This document shows, piece after piece, positions 11,047-21,140 of a stretch of 64,000 nucleotides of DNA (position 1 is its first letter; the number at the start of each line of letters is the position of its first letter). Both the position numbers and the translations under genes were made by a program. This stretch comes from Ovis canadensis (taxonomy: Eukaryota; Chordata; Mammalia; Artiodactyla; Bovidae): positions 121,914,501 to 121,978,500 of the forward strand of contig NC_091248.1 in the NCBI RefSeq assembly GCF_042477335.2, given 5' to 3'. Under the pieces are notes generated by a model that made no database searches, had not been told where the DNA came from, and worked only from the letters and a program-made list of their open reading frames with translations.

Positions 11047-11979
11047 ATGGAGAGCAACCAATCGTGGATCGCAGAATTCATTCTGGTGGGATTTCAGCTC
11101 AGTGAAGACATGGAATTGCTCCTCTTTGCTATCTTCATCCTGTTATATGCCTTCAACCTGCTGGCAAATGGCATGATCTTGGGACTCATCTCGCTTGACC
11201 CCAGACTGCACACCCCCATGTACTACTTCCTGTCTCATCTGGCCATCACTGACATAGCCTATGCTTCCAGCCATTTACCAAATATGCTGGAAAACCTAGT
11301 GAAACACAAGAAAACCATCTCCTATTTCTCATGCACCATGCAGATGGTTTCCTATTTGGCCTTTGCTTCTGTAGAGTGCCTGACTTTGGTGGTGATGTCC
11401 TATGACAGGTTTGTGGCGATCTGCCACCCACTGCAGTACACGGTCATCATGAGCTGGAGGGTGTGCACGTTCCTGGCCATCGCTTGCTGGGTGTGTGGAT
11501 TTTCCCTGGCCATAGTCCAAGTAAGTCTGTTTCTACGGCTGCCCTTCTGTGGGCCCCAGAAGGTAAACCACTTTTTCTGCGAAATTAGCTCTGTCCTCAA
11601 AGTGATCTGTGGTGACATCTGGATCAATGAAATGTTCCTCTTTGCTGATGGTGTGTTTATCCTAGTTGGGCCCCTTTCCCTGGTGCTGGTCTCCTACGTG
11701 CGCATCCTCTGGGCCATCCTGAAGATCCGGTCAAAGGAGGGCCGCAAGAAAGCCTTCTCCACCTGCTCCTCCCACCTCTGTGTGGTTGGGTTCTACTTTG
11801 GCATAGCCATGATGGTGTACTTGGCCCCTGAGAGTAGTCACCAAGAGGAACAGCAGAAAATCCTTTTCCTGTTTTACACCTTCTTCAACCTATTACTGAA
11901 CCCCCTTGTCTACAGTGTACGGAATGCTCAGGTGAAGGCTGCCTTCCACAAAGTAGTACAGAAAAATAGATCAGTGTGA
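11047..11979 (+). CDS. OR2A-like: Olfactory receptor, OR2A-type (gene 1), 310 aa, intact
   Basis: A G-protein-coupled odorant receptor of the plasma membrane of olfactory sensory neurons, expected to signal through Golf and adenylate cyclase. Visible family marks: N-glycosylation site N4-Q5-S6; TM1 with LLANGMILG (38-46); PMYYFLSHLAITD (57-69) at TM2; C96; MSYDRFVAICHPLQY (117-131) at the end of TM3; ECL2 cysteines C168, C178 and C188; SY at 216-217; KAFSTCSSHLCVV (235-247) at TM6; LNPLVYSVRN (284-293) in TM7. Length is normal for class II receptors. The ATG at 11047 is chosen because it matches the start of the third paralogue; an in-frame TTG six bases upstream is not a credible start. Oddities: DRF instead of DRY, and leucine 282 where the other copies have the TM7 proline. 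The first 535 bp are nearly identical to gene 2. The resemblance to OR2A12/OR2A-type receptors is by eye. Confidence 0.96.
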   Translation: MESNQSWIAEFILVGFQLSEDMELLLFAIFILLYAFNLLANGMILGLISLDPRLHTPMYYFLSHLAITDIAYASSHLPNMLENLVKHKKTISYFSCTMQMVSYLAFASVECLTLVVMSYDRFVAICHPLQYTVIMSWRVCTFLAIACWVCGFSLAIVQVSLFLRLPFCGPQKVNHFFCEISSVLKVICGDIWINEMFLFADGVFILVGPLSLVLVSYVRILWAILKIRSKEGRKKAFSTCSSHLCVVGFYFGIAMMVYLAPESSHQEEQQKILFLFYTFFNLLLNPLVYSVRNAQVKAAFHKVVQKNRSV

Positions 11980-12134
11980 CACAGAGCAGAATTATGGTGT
12001 AGTGAATTTTTCTTCTAACAGTCAAGAAAATTTCCCATCAAAATGCATGACTTAAGGATGAAGATTCTACAAAGTAACATCAGCAAGAAGGCACAAGAGA
12101 AACCCCCAACTCCCTTCCTCCATGGAGATGACAT

Positions 12135-12140
12135 AATAAA
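12135..12140 (+). promoter_or_regulatory. Possible poly(A) signal downstream of OR gene 1
   Basis: AATAAA about 155 bp after the stop codon. Not conserved in units 2 and 3, so its use is uncertain. Confidence 0.3.
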
Positions 12141-12304
12141 GATCTAATTGCCTTCATTGAACACCAGACATCACACCGGAGTTTGCAGCACCCCAAACTA
12201 TCCCAAAGTCAAGAAGATATGCAGTGAAGATTTTAGGCAAACTTATGGCATTTGACCTTCCATAACTGCTTTTCTTCTCTGTCCCAGGGTAGCAGGATCA
12301 GGAG

Positions 12305-13534
12305 TGCCAGGGTCCAGCCCCAGTGGATCCAGGGTGATTCGAAGGGGAGATGGATAGGCGAGGAAAACTTATGTGTTTAGAAAATATAAGATTAGATTAG
12401 GAAGAAATAGTATAGTAGGAAATTTAGGTGGAGAAAAAGAGGCTGAATAGCTTGGTTTACGGGGAAAACCAATAAAACCTCGAGACAAGAGGTTTGCACC
12501 ATCTACGTTAGGCCACCGGCGTCCACTTGAATATCGAAGGGTGCCCCACCTTAGGCTCCCTTTTGCGTGGGTCTTAGCAGCCAGGGCAAGTAAGTAGACA
12601 CGGTGAGCCTCCCTGCTCCAGATGGAAATTCAGCTGAAAAAGGGGAGAAAAGAATGACATGGGGGAAGCCCAGCATCAGTGCAAGACTCCAAAGACTCCA
12701 CTTTCAAAATCAGCTTATATACCCCAAGTTGTACATAAAGAAATAATGGAATATGCAGAGTTATGTAGGGGCAGCAGTCCTGACCCTCATTGAGACCAGG
12801 CTTTCTTTTTGCATACCTTCCTGTATACAAAAGGTCTCAGGTGGTTTACATTATCTTCTGGCCAAGAGGCCTGTTAACATTTTTATGGCTCTCTTCTTGG
12901 ATAATTGTCTATCAACCAGAAAACTTTTTTCCTAGAAGTGTTTTTTCTTTACTCTGTATCACCCTCAAAGTACTAAATAAAGTTACATTATTGTAGAACA
13001 AAGGTGCAGTGGGTTATAACAAAGAAAGTACTTAAAGATCTAATGTTGCTAATACCAGGTCTACTACCTGTTTTTCTATATACCAACTGTATCTACAAAT
13101 AAAAGATATGAAAATTTGGCAGCAAGTATTGGCTCAACAAGTGAAACATTTAATCAGTCCTATTCTAATCATTTTGACTCCTTGGAAGCCCCTACATTCC
13201 TAGGATGTTTTAAGCTTCCTGTGCCTCCCACGGGAGGCCTCAAACAATCACATGCACAGCTGTATGAGTCCTGCAGGCAGGCTAGAAAGCCATCAGAGGG
13301 GTTTGGGATTGAAACACCCTTTCAAATGCAGAAGACTAAAGCCCTGAGCTGACTTTTTTCCAGAGAGTGTCAGGAGAGTGGAAAAGCAGAGTACAAAGGC
13401 CAGCGGACTGTGGTTTTTTGGGAACATGCTCAGGAAATACCAGGGGGAAGCCCTGAGATCTGACTCGCCTTGCCCATCAGATCTCTGCCACATGACGTTG
13501 TCACAGGTGGGATTCCTCACGCTGGCTCCCGGCA
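12305..13534 (+). mobile_element. Solo LTR of an endogenous retrovirus (ERV2/ERVK-like), fossil
   Basis: A block of 1230 bp that begins tgccagggtccagcccc and ends ggctcccggca (TG...CA ends). It is flanked by a 6-bp direct repeat, caggag, at 12299-12304 and 13535-13540. Units 2 and 3 are continuous across this site (about 36290 and 62720), giving the empty-site state. A polyadenylation hexamer lies near 12975. No internal retroviral genes are present, so this is a solo LTR left by recombination. Size and 6-bp duplication suggest the class II (ERVK-like) group, possibly the bovine BTLTR1 type. It is younger than the triplication and lies about 325 bp downstream of OR gene 1. Confidence 0.85.
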
Positions 13535-13540
13535 CAGGAG

Positions 13541-13760
13541 AAAATTCCCACTTCCTTAAGAGGGATAGAGAAGAGTGGACCATGAGACCACTTTAGCTTT
13601 TCAGGGAATAGTGTGAGGGTTTGTTAGTTATCTTGCCTATGGCTCAGAGCCCTGATGCGACCGGCAGTTTGGATTCCTTGTTGGGACCACCGAGAAACAT
13701 AGCAAGCACCCAGCTTTTTATGGATATACTGAGATATTTGGGGTTTTCACAGTTCTGACC
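13541..13760. other. Duplicated non-coding sequence downstream of OR gene 1
   Basis: Resumes the duplicated 3' flank after the LTR: tttagcttttcaggg near 13592 matches ctagcttttcaggtg near 36359 and the unit 3 equivalent near 62790. No gene seen. Confidence 0.6.
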
Positions 13761-15076
13761 TATCTGCACTGGTATTTCATTCTTGTGTTAACATGAAATT
13801 TCCTGTTGACATTCGATGTTGAGTTTCTTTACATGTGCTTCTTTACCATCTGCATATCTTCTTTGATGAGGCGTTTCTTTACATCTTTTACTCATTTTTA
13901 AGTAATAAGCTTTATTTTAAAGTAATTTTAGAATCAAAGAGAAATTGAGTGAAAGGTACAGAAAGTGAAAGTGAAGTCGTTCAGTAGTGTCCGACTCTTT
14001 GCGACCCCATGGACTATAGCCTACCAGGTTCCTCCATCCCTGGGATTCTTCCAGGCAAGAGTACTGAAGTGGGTTTCCATTTCCTTCTCCAGGGGATCTT
14101 CCCAACCCAGGGATTGAACCCGGGTCCCCACATTGTAGGCAGACGCTTTACCGTCTGAGCCACCAGGGAAGTGTGAAAGGTACAGAGATACCCCCAATAC
14201 CTCCTTGTCTCCATACATACATAACCTCCCCTGTTATAAACATCCCCCTGCAGAGTGGTACATTTGTTATCATTCATAAAGCTGTCCTGATACATCATCA
14301 CCCAATTTTCACAGCTTCACAGGATTCATTTGTGTTGTTGTATATTCTGTGTACTGGATGAGTGTATAATTATGTGCATCCACAATTATATTTTCATACA
14401 GAGTAGTTTCACTGTCCTGAGAGTCCCCTCTTCCTCTCTCACTACTAGTCCCTGGTAGCCACGATATCTTGATTGCCTCCATGGTTTTGGCTTTTCAGAA
14501 TGTTGGGATCGTACAGTATATAGTATTTTCACATTGACTTCTGTCACTCAGTGGTGTGCATTTAAGTTTTGTTTTTTTTTTTTACATGCTAGTTCATTTC
14601 TTTTTAGTGAAGAATACTGTTCTACTGTCTGCATGCACCAGTTTATCCTTTACCAACCAAAGGACATCTGGAAGACAATTATAAATAAAGCTGCTTTAAA
14701 TATTACTGTAATGTTTTTATGTGGATATAAGTTTTCAAATCTTTTGGGTAAATACCTAGTAGTGCAATTTGTAGCTCCTATAGTAAAGTGGTTTTTTTTT
14801 TAGACGTTTTCAAACCATCTTTTCAAGGTGGCTGTACCATTTTGCAATGAATGAAAATGAATTCCCCTCAGCAGTATATGAAACTTTCTGTTGATCCACA
14901 TCTGAATCAGTGTTTGGTGTTGTCAATGGTCAGGAGTTTAGCCATTCTGCTAGGTGTACACTGATGTTTCATTGTTGTTTTAATGTTAATTTCTCTGATC
15001 ACATGGACGTGGACCATCTTTTCATATGCTTCTTTGCTATTTGTGAATCTTCTTTGAATAGGTGTCTGTCAGAGTT
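13761..15076 (-). mobile_element. Ancient L1 (L1M-like) antisense, left part
   Basis: Antisense L1 3'-region sequence, for example ggtaaatacctagtagtgca near 14748 and ggctgtaccattttgcaatg near 14830. The same fragment lies downstream of the receptor in units 2 (36536-39010) and 3 (62950-64000), so it was inserted before the triplication. It is interrupted by a SINE at 13963-14172 and continues after the LTR at 15077-15493. Confidence 0.85.
13963..14172 (-). mobile_element. Bov-tA SINE, antisense, with target-site duplication
   Basis: Reads the reverse complement of Bov-tA (ccatggactatagcctacca ... gagccaccagggaag). It is flanked by a perfect 14-bp repeat gtgaaaggtacaga at 13949-13962 and 14173-14186. 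It lies inside the old L1 and is absent from units 2 and 3. Confidence 0.93.
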
Positions 15077-15493
15077 TGTTGCGAGCAAAATGACGCAAAG
15101 ACAAGACACACACAAGAGACAGACAAAGACACAACTCCGGCTGGAGGAAAAAGAACTGCGCAAACAAGCTTGCGGTTTATTTTTATAAAGCCCCCTTGGC
15201 AGAATTCCAGACTGCATGACTGAGCCTTCTCAGTACAGCACATGTGCATAAATGTTATTGTACAGCAAAAGGGAGTGAAATTCCTGTTTACTGCAGAGTC
15301 TGTCCAGAGCCCTTTCTTCCTCCTTATCACAGGAAGGGAATGTTCCCTCATTTGCAAGGGACCATTAAACTCAAGGCTGTGTCCAGACTCCTTGGCAGAA
15401 CATGTTGTTTGCAAGCACGTTCAGCCTAAGCAGAGAGTCCCATTTGCAGGCACATCTCCGCTTTCCCTATTGTGGCCGCATTAACCTCCTTCA
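15077..15493 (-). mobile_element. Solo LTR of an endogenous retrovirus, antisense, fossil
   Basis: A 417-bp block. On the minus strand it starts tgaaggaggttaatgcgg, has a TATAAAAATAAA-type signal near 15187 and a T-rich, CTTGTGT-rich 3' part, and ends gctcgcaaca (TG...CA). It is flanked by a 5-bp repeat gagtt at 15072-15076 and 15494-15498 and splits the old L1 between its gtgtctgt and ctgcccatt words. No internal genes are present. The class is uncertain (class I or II). It is absent from unit 2, so it is younger than the duplication. Confidence 0.75.
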
Positions 15494-15525
15494 GAGTTTT
15501 CTGCCCATTTTTTAACCAACTTGTT

Positions 15526-15530
<5 letters not shown>

Positions 15531-15567
<37 letters not shown>
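15531..15567. repeat. (TG)n microsatellite
   Basis: About 18 perfect TG units inside the old L1, directly next to a SINE. Confidence 0.95.
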
Positions 15568-15570
<3 letters not shown>

Positions 15571-15762
15571 TAGTCGCTAAGTTGTATCTGACTCTTTGCG
15601 ACCCCCATGGACTGTAGCCCACCAGGCTCCTTTGTTCGTGGGATTTTCCAGGCGAGAATATGGAGTGGGTTGCCAGTTCTTCCTCTAGGGCTTCTTCCAG
15701 ATCAAAACTGCATCTCCTGTGTCTCCTGCTTTGCAGGCAGATTCTTTACCCACTGAACCACC
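15571..15762 (-). mobile_element. Bov-tA SINE, antisense
   Basis: tagtcgctaagttgtatctg then ccatggactgtagcccacca, ending ttctttacccactgaaccac: the reverse complement of Bov-tA. It abuts the TG microsatellite, which takes the place of a visible left target-site repeat. Confidence 0.88.
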
Positions 15763-16454
15763 TTCTTATTGTGTTGTAAAAGTCTTTTTTTTTTTTTTAG
15801 AAACAAGTCCTTTTTCCCTACATATGCAAACATTTTCTCCCCAGCCTGTGTGTTGCTTATCTTTTCATATTCTTACCACTGTTTGTTTTCTTTTAAACAG
15901 AGCAGAAGTCTTTCCATTCAGTTCAGTTCAGTCACTCAGTCATGTCCGATTCTTTGCAACCCATGGACTGCAGCATGGCAGGCCCCCTGTCCATCACCAA
16001 CTCCCAGAGTTTACTCAAACTCATGTCCATTGAGTTGGTGATGTCATCCAACCATCTCATCCTCTGTCATCCCCTTCTTCTCCAGCCTTCAATCTTTCCC
16101 AGCATCAGGGTCTGTTCAAATGAGTCCGCTCTTCACATCAAGTGGCCAAAGTGTTGGAGTTTCAGCTTCAGCATCAGTCCTTCCAGTGAACACTCAGGAC
16201 TGATCTCCTTTAGGATGGACTGGTTGGATCTCCTTGCAGTCCAAGGGACTTACAAGAGTTTTTTCCAATACCACAGAAGTCTTTTATTCTAATTAAATGC
16301 CATTCATCAATTTCTTTTTTAATGCTGAAGAGTTTTTTATTTTCAGTTCAGAGTTTTCGTTTGTATTTTGAAGGGAGGAAGAGTGGAGTTGTTCTAAATC
16401 TCTTGTGGTTCACCCTGAGGCAAGACTTAACAGTGAATATTGAAAGCAGTTATC
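15763..16454 (-). mobile_element. Ancient L1 antisense, right part
   Basis: Continuation of the L1M-like fragment, for example cagagcagaagtctttccat near 15898 and, after a BovB insertion, attaaatgccattcatcaat near 16295. The end near 16330-16450 aligns with unit 2 near 39020-39150. The BovB fragment at 15914-16273 interrupts it. Confidence 0.7.
15914..16273 (-). mobile_element. BovB 3'-end fragment, antisense, with target-site duplication
   Basis: Starts cattcagttcagttcagtc (the reverse of the BovB tail) and covers about 350 bp of the 3' end. Flanked by a perfect 11-bp repeat cagaagtcttt at 15903-15913 and 16274-16284. Severely 5'-truncated. Confidence 0.93.
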
Positions 16455-16808
16455 AGAGGTCCATACCACTTCTGTCCTTTATTGTGCCCATCTTTGCATG
16501 AAATGTTCCCTTGGTATCTTTAATTTTCTTGAAGACATCTCTAGTCTTTCCCATTCTATTGTTTTCCTCTATTTCTTTGCATTGATCACTGAAGAAGGCT
16601 TTCTTATCTCTCCTTGCTATTCTTTGGAGCTCTGCATTCAAATGGGTACATCTTTCCTTTTCTCCTTTGCCTTCAGCTTCTCTTCTCTTCTCAGCTATTT
16701 GTAAGGCCTCCTCAGACAACCATTTTGCCTTTTTGCATTTCTTTTTCTTGGGGATGGTCTTGATCACTGCTTCCTGTACAATGTCATAAACCCTCATCCA
16801 TAGTTTTT
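16455..16808 (-). mobile_element. BovB, inverted 5' segment of a twin-primed insertion
   Basis: On the minus strand this reads the segment just before the RT domain: KWLSEEALQIAEKRREAEGK near the start and NNRMGKTRDVFKKIKDTKGT near the end, open over about 114 codons (16453-16797). It faces away from the adjoining + strand BovB segment (16818-17736). Together they form one insertion whose 5' part is inverted. The element's RT N-terminal half is missing at the junction. Confidence 0.85.
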
Positions 16809-16817
16809 TAAGAATAA

Positions 16818-17736
16818 CAGATGGGTTCCAAATCAGGAAAGGAGTATGTCAAGGCTGTATGTTGTCACCCTGCTTATTTAACTTATATGTAGAGAACATC
16901 ATGAGAAATCCTGGGCTGGATGAAGTACAAGCTGGAATCAAGGTTGCAGGGAGAAATATCAATAACCTCATATATGCAGATGATACCAGCTTTCTGACAG
17001 AAAGTGAAGATGAACTAAAGAGCCTCTTGATGAAAGTGAAAGAGGAGAGTGAAAAACTTGGCTTAAAACTCAACATTCAGGAAACTAAGATCATGGCATC
17101 TGGTCTCATCACTTCATGGCAAATAGATGGGGAAACAGTGGAAACAGTGGCTGACTTTATTTTTGGGGGCTCCAAAATCACTGCAGATGGTGACTGTAGC
17201 CATGGGATTAAAAGACACTTGCTCCTTGGAAGAAATGTTATGACCAACCTAGACAGCATATTATAAAGCAGAGACATTACTTTGCCAACACAGTTCCAAC
17301 ACAGTCAAGGCTATGGTTTTACCAGTAGACATGTATGGATGAGAGAGCTGGACTATAAAGAAAGCTGAGCACTGAAAAATTGATGCTTTTGAACTGTGGT
17401 GTTGGAGAAGACTCTTGAGAGTCCCTTGGACTGCAAGGAGATCCAGCCAGTCCATCCTAAAGGAAATCAGTCCTGAATATTCATTGGAAAGACTCATGCT
17501 GAAGCTGACACTCCGATACTTTGGCCACCTGATGCAAAGAACTAACTCATTTTGAAAAGACCCTGATATTGGGAAAGATAAAAGGCAGGAGAAGAAAGGG
17601 ATGACAGAGGATGAGATGGTTGGATGGCATCACCAACACTATGGACATGAGTTTGAGTATGCTCCAGGAGCTGGTGTCCTGCAGTCCATGGGGTCACAAA
17701 GAGTCGGACACAACTGCATGACTGAACTGAACTGAA
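16818..17736 (+). mobile_element. BovB, 3' segment of the twin-primed insertion
   Basis: + strand BovB from the motif-B region (VCQGCMLSPCLFNLYVENIM) through IYADDTSFLTESEDELKSLL, open over about 135 codons at 16859-17266. It continues in disrupted frames to the gactgaactgaactgaat tail. The empty site is visible in unit 2 near 39145 (gaaagcagcaatcataaggg), so the whole insertion of about 1.28 kb is unit 1-specific. Confidence 0.9.
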
Positions 17737-17739
17737 TCT

Positions 17740-18310
17740 GAGGAGCACGGCTTACAAGTTACTCTCCTACTCTAAAGCAGTGCAACTTGGTAGACTGATG
17801 CTTTTCTATAACTTGCTATTAACTTAGACAAAATGAATAGTTGGATCTATATCTGGAATAGAAAAAGGGTGGATGAATGGTTAATGAAAGGAAATCTTTG
17901 AGAGTCTGAACTTGCCTATATTTACTGAGAAATATATCCAAGTAAGAAATAATAGATAGGACTAAATCTGGTGGATCTAGTGTAGAAGGAAAAAATTAAG
18001 TGTTTATTGCCAGTTTATTGCAAGAAACACTAAACAAAAAAAATTTTTTTTCCATCTGAAGGAAATGCTTTCTGATGATAATAGTTGTAAATATTTTCCC
18101 TGATTTGAAAATAGTTTCTGTTTGGTTTTCGGAAGACTGTATGTTTTAGCTCATTTTAATTCCACCTTTCTTGCCTCCAATTTGCTGAGCTTTCTGTGTT
18201 CATGGAAACATAACTTTTTATCATGTTGGGAAATACTCCAAAGTAATTCCCTCAAAATTTGCTTTTCTCCCATTTTTGTTTTTAATTTTAATTTTTCTTC
18301 CAGTTTTATT
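17740..18310. other. Duplicated non-coding block
   Basis: Aligns with unit 2 39150-39730, including ctccaatttgctgagctttc near 18175 with cttatttgctggactgtctg near 39617. No reading frame is conserved between the copies. Confidence 0.65.
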
Positions 18311-19790
18311 GAGATATAATTGACATAGAGAAGGAAATAACTAACCCACTCCAGTATTCTTGCCTGGAAAATTCCATGGATAGAGGAGCCTGGTGGGCTA
18401 CAGTTCTTGGGGTCTCGGAGAGCCAGATATGACTGAGCACAAACGAGCACAAGTGTTAATTATATTTATTATGTTGTACATTATATTGCTAGTTCTAATT
18501 ATCTTATAGTAAGGATTTTGTAATTCTGACTGCCTTTATCCAATTCTCCCAGCTCCCACTGCCCCCTTATCTGATGATAACAAACCTGATTTCTTCTTCT
18601 ATGAGCCTGATTGTTTTTGAAGTATAATTGACCTATAACACTGTTAACTTTTGCTACACAACACAGCAATTTGATATTTCTGTATATCTCCAAATGATCA
18701 CCATGATAAGTCTAGCTAGTATTTATCTCTACTCAAAGATATTACATAGTAATTGTCTATATTTCCCATACTGTATATTTCATACCGTGACTCACTTATT
18801 TTGCAACTGGAAGTTTGTGTCTTTATCTCCCTCCCTCTCCTGTTTTTGTTTCCTCCTCCCTACCTCTCTTCCCTCTGGCCATGACGTATTTGTTCTCTGT
18901 ATCTATGTCCCTGTTTCTGTTTGGTTGTGTTAGTTCATTTATTTTGTTATTTAGTGAAAACATACAATATTTATCTGTCTCTTTAGGACTTATTTCACTT
19001 AGCATAATAGCTCTAGGTTCCTCAATGTTGTTGAAAATGGCAAGATTTATGGCTGAGTAGAATTCTATCATGTATATACACTGCATACTCTTTATCCATC
19101 CATCTATTGTTGGGCACTTAAGTTACTTGTATATCTTGGCTATTATAAATAATACTGCAATGAACATAGGGGTACATATATCTTTTCTAACAAGTGTTGC
19201 TGTTTTCTTTGGATAAATACCCAGAGTTGGAATTGCTGGATTGTATGGTAATTCTGTTTTCAATTTTTTTGGGGAAAAAATTGTTCCCCCATTGTTTTCC
19301 ACAGCGTATATACCAGTTTACATTCCTACCAACAGTGAACAAGTATTCCCTTTTCTCCGCATCCTCACCAACACTTGTTATTTCTTGTATTTTTGATAAT
19401 AGTCGTTTAATGGGTGTGAAGCAATATCTCATCATGGTTTCGATTTGCATTTCTCTGTCGAGTGATGTTAAGCACCTTTTCAAGTGCCTGTTGACCATCT
19501 GTATGCCTTCTATGGAAAAAAAGTCTATTCAGACTCTGCCCATTTTTTAATGAGGTTGTAGTTTTTTTTAAGGTTGAGATGTATGAGTTTTTTGAATATT
19601 TTGAATATTAATTCATTATTAGATCATTTGAAAATATTTTGTCTGTTCAGTATGTGGCCTTTTCATTTTGTTGGTAGTTTCCTTTGTTGTGCAAATGATT
19701 TTTCATTTGATGTATTCCCATTTGCTTATTTTTGCTTTTTCTTCCTTTGCCTGAAGCAACATTCAAAAAATCAGTAAGATCAACATCAGA
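18230..19790 (-). mobile_element. Older L1 antisense
   Basis: Antisense L1 3' half: gttttattgagatataattg near 18303, gcatttctctgtcgagtgat near 19447, ttctgcccattttttaatga... region near 19535. Interrupted by a SINE fragment at 18331-18450. It corresponds to unit 2 39730-41100, so it predates duplication. Confidence 0.85.
18331..18450 (+). mobile_element. Bov-tA / BOV-A SINE 3' fragment
   Basis: aaataactaacccactccag, gaaaattccatggatagagg, ggtctcggagagccagatat: the BovB-derived right half of a Bov-tA SINE, without its tRNA-like head. Confidence 0.85.
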
Positions 19791-19796
19791 GTACTG

Positions 19797-21140
19797 CATA
19801 TATTTTCTTCTAGTTTTTTCTTTTTTTACTGAAGTATAGTAGGTTTATAATATTAGTTTCAGATGTATAGCATAATAATTCAGTATTTTCACAGATTTTA
19901 TTTCATTAAAAATCATTATGATAATGGCTGCTATAGCAGAATACTCTGCTGTACAATATATCCCTGTTGCTTATCTATTTTGTATATAGTAATTTGTCAT
20001 CTCTTAATCCCTTATTCATAATTTTCCCCGCCTCTCTTTGCTTTCCACTTGGTAACCACTAGTTTGTTTTCTATATCAGTGAGTTTTTGTTCTGCATATA
20101 CATTTGTTTGTATTATTTTTTATATTCCACATGTAGTTGATAACATACAATATGTGTCTTTTTCTGTCTAACCTATTTCACTAAGTGTAATAGTCTCTAG
20201 TTCTATCCATAATGCTTGTAGGGAACAAGGTATTAGGAAGGTTGAGAAGTGCTTGCAAACGAGACTCTCAACCAGGGCTGAACATTCTTGCAAATGAGAT
20301 GTTCAGCCAAGAATCCTCTGTTTGTTCCCGTGGGAAAAGAACATTTCTTGCACACAAGGATTTCTCTGATTCCTCAAAAGGAATAGACTCAGCGACAAAA
20401 CGGATTCTAAGTTGATAAAGAAGTTCCCCAAAACAAAGTCTTAGCTGCAGTAAATAAGACAAGGTAAAGGCTATCTCGCCCTGCGCCTTCGCGCTGTATA
20501 GTCGCTGAATTATGGTGCTTGGCAGCTTGCCCTGTAGATTGTTGTGCAAAAGATATAAAGTAAAGCAGCTGTAAAAAGCAAGGAGTTAAAATACAAAGAT
20601 TCGAACCACTCTGCAGTGTTGGTGTTTCATTCCGTCACTAGCAAATGCTGAAAATGACAGAATTTTATTCTTTTTTATGACTGAGTAATATTCCATTACA
20701 TGTACTTACCATATCTTCATATTCATTTGTTTGGTGACTTGGGTTGCTTTTCTATTTTGGCTATTGTAAATAGTGCTGCTATGAATATTGGGGAGAATGT
20801 TTCTTTTCAAATTAGTGTTTTCAGTTTTTCCAGATACACACCCAGGAGGAGAATTGCTGGATCACATGGTAGTTCTATTTTCAGTTTTTTGAGGGAACTC
20901 CATCCTGTTCTCCATAGTGGCTGCAGCAATTCACGTTCTCACCAACAGTGTAGGAGGGTTCCTTTTCCCCATGCTCTCTCCATCATTTATTATTTGTATA
21001 TTTTTGATGACCATTCTGATTGGTATGAGGTAATACCTCAGTGGTTTTGATTTGCATTTCTCTAATAATTAGCAGTGTTGAGCATGCTTACACTTGCCTC
21101 TTGGTCATTCATACATCTTTAGAAAATGTCTATTCAGTTT
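19797..21140 (-). mobile_element. L1 antisense, split by a solo LTR
   Basis: Left part 19797-20216 (ttactgaagtatagtaggtt; ttctatccataatgct) and right part 20644-21140 (gctattgtaaatagtgctgc; gagaattgctggatcacatg). These are contiguous L1 ORF2 C-terminal/3'UTR sequence once the LTR at 20217-20643 is set aside. The same L1 is present in unit 2 at about 41100-41780 and 42735-43290. Confidence 0.85.
20217..20643 (+). mobile_element. Solo LTR of an endogenous retrovirus (ERV2/ERVK-like), fossil
   Basis: A 427-bp block starting tgtagggaacaaggtatta and ending ttccgtcactagca (TG...CA). It is flanked by a perfect 6-bp repeat aatgct at 20211-20216 and 20644-20649. A TATAAAG-like word lies near 20555. 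No internal genes. The 6-bp repeat suggests class II. It splits an antisense L1 and is absent from the same L1 in unit 2 (near 41740), so it is younger than the duplication. Confidence 0.9.

Noticed and set aside
11246-11627. Open frames antisense to the receptors, recurring at 35348-35694 and 61716-62047
   Set aside because: They recur only because the sense coding sequence is conserved. They lie within the receptors, have no family motif and no start context of their own.
13116-13596. Open frames of 70-96 codons on both strands
   Set aside because: They lie entirely or almost entirely within the solo LTR 12305-13534 and show no protein family signature.
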